A stretch of DNA of 12,626 nt. Source: an uncultured Bacillota bacterium. GTDB lineage: Bacteria; Bacillota_I; Bacilli_A; RF39; UBA660. Below, in pieces: positions 12,192 through 12,626 of this stretch (position 1 is its first letter; each line of letters opens with the position of its first letter). Location: positions 1 through 12,626 of the forward strand of contig CAMXBB010000017.1 of NCBI GenBank assembly GCA_947179265.1, written 5' to 3'. The position numbers were made by a program, and so were the translations under genes. Below the pieces are notes generated by a model that saw nothing but the letters and a program-made list of their open reading frames with translations, was not told the origin of the DNA and searched no databases.

Positions 12192-12626
12192 ATGAAAAAA
12201 ATGTTATGCTTACTTTTATGCATACTTCTATTAACAGGATGTGGTAATAGCACAGAGGATGCTCTAAAAAGTTTCAAAGATTATAACAGCAAAAAATCTT
12301 CATATGAATTACAAGGGTCAATGAAACTTATTAGTAATGAAGATGAATTTACTTATGACATAACAGTTGGAGTTAAAGATAATAAATATTATAAAGTGTC
12401 ACTAAAAAATACCATAAGTAATAATGAACAAATAATTTTAAAGAATGATGAAGGAACATATGTCATAACTCCAAATTTAAATAAGAGCTTTAAATTTATG
12501 AGTGAATGGCCAAATAATTCTTCTCAAGCATATCTAATCGAGTCATTAATCAATGATATTAATAATGACAATGAAGCAAATATTAAGCTAGATAATGACA
12601 AATATTATATTAACGCTAAAGTAAAC
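12192..12626 (+). CDS. lipoprotein with LolA/GerS-like domain, cut by the right edge
   Basis: The first 145 codons are present and the frame is open at the edge. The signal peptide (MKKMLCLLLCILLLTGC) ends in a clear lipobox LLTGC with Cys17, so the protein should be lipid-anchored to the outer membrane face. The following part resembles the LolA-like/GerS-type lipoproteins of Clostridia. Its beta-rich stretches read YELQGSMKLI, YYKVSLKN and EQIILKNDEGTYVITPNLNKSFKF, then SEWPNNSSQAYLIESLIND. GerS acts in spore cortex and germination in Clostridioides, but LolA-like lipoproteins also occur elsewhere, so a spore role is not shown. AGGAG lies 8 nt before the ATG. It follows a terminator, so it probably has its own promoter; only a weak CATAAT at 12166-12171 is visible. 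Confidence 0.85.
   Translation, partial: MKKMLCLLLCILLLTGCGNSTEDALKSFKDYNSKKSSYELQGSMKLISNEDEFTYDITVGVKDNKYYKVSLKNTISNNEQIILKNDEGTYVITPNLNKSFKFMSEWPNNSSQAYLIESLINDINNDNEANIKLDNDKYYINAKVN

Noticed and set aside
1..12626. CRISPR array, toxin-antitoxin pair, prophage or defence island
   Set aside because: No regularly spaced repeats, phage structural genes, Cas, restriction or other defence motifs were seen in either strand.
1..12626. Mollicute code (UGA for Trp), suggested by the A/T-rich bases
   Set aside because: Trp is encoded by TGG throughout, and TGA acts as stop for the relaxase, tnpV and the hybrid kinase.

Overview
The window looks like chromosomal DNA of a low-GC, Gram-positive (Bacillota) bacterium. 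The bases are strongly A/T-rich, ribosome binding sites are purine-rich, and promoters and intrinsic terminators are of the sigma-A/Bacillota type. There is an LTA-synthase-family protein, a lipoprotein with a Gram-positive-style lipobox, and a CCA-encoding tRNA-Gly. UGG is used for Trp and UGA appears only as stop, so the code is the standard bacterial one. A gut-type Bacilli or Clostridia lineage is plausible, but the genus cannot be fixed from sequence alone.

Region 1 (about 1-4300) is the transfer and recombination part of a small integrative mobilizable element. On the minus strand, in transcription order, it holds an unknown 90-aa protein, a large serine recombinase of the TnpX/TndX type, a TnpV-like protein and a relaxase. 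This recalls Tn4451-like mobilizable elements, in which tnpX, tnpV and the mobilization gene tnpZ occur together. A strong hairpin immediately upstream of the relaxase is a good oriT candidate. Part of its loop is repeated, 13 of 15 bases, upstream of the recombinase. The relaxase converges on the 3' end of an unidentified plus-strand gene at the left edge, and both end at one shared terminator. The far end of the element is not in view.

Region 2 (about 4265-4446) is a complete minus-strand tRNA-Gly(GCC) with its own promoter and terminator. It probably marks the chromosomal flank of the element, but neither attachment site can be fixed here.

Region 3 (4490-12626) is housekeeping and cell-envelope DNA. 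It starts with an LTA-synthase-family phosphoglycerol transferase that overlaps a small single-pass membrane protein. A compact formate-tetrahydrofolate ligase (fhs) follows, then a convergent DUF378 membrane protein. A two-gene unit follows, made of a PlsC-like acyltransferase and a seven-TM hybrid histidine kinase. Last is a LolA/GerS-like lipoprotein cut by the right edge. Several genes concern lipids, teichoic acid or the membrane, but apart from the two overlapping or adjacent pairs there is no proof that they form one pathway.

I found no CRISPR array, toxin-antitoxin pair, prophage structural gene or clear novel defence system. The points most worth following are the oriT-like repeats, the terminator in the recombinase leader, the element/tRNA junction with its near-duplicated motif, the unknown 90-aa gene, and the short Fhs.
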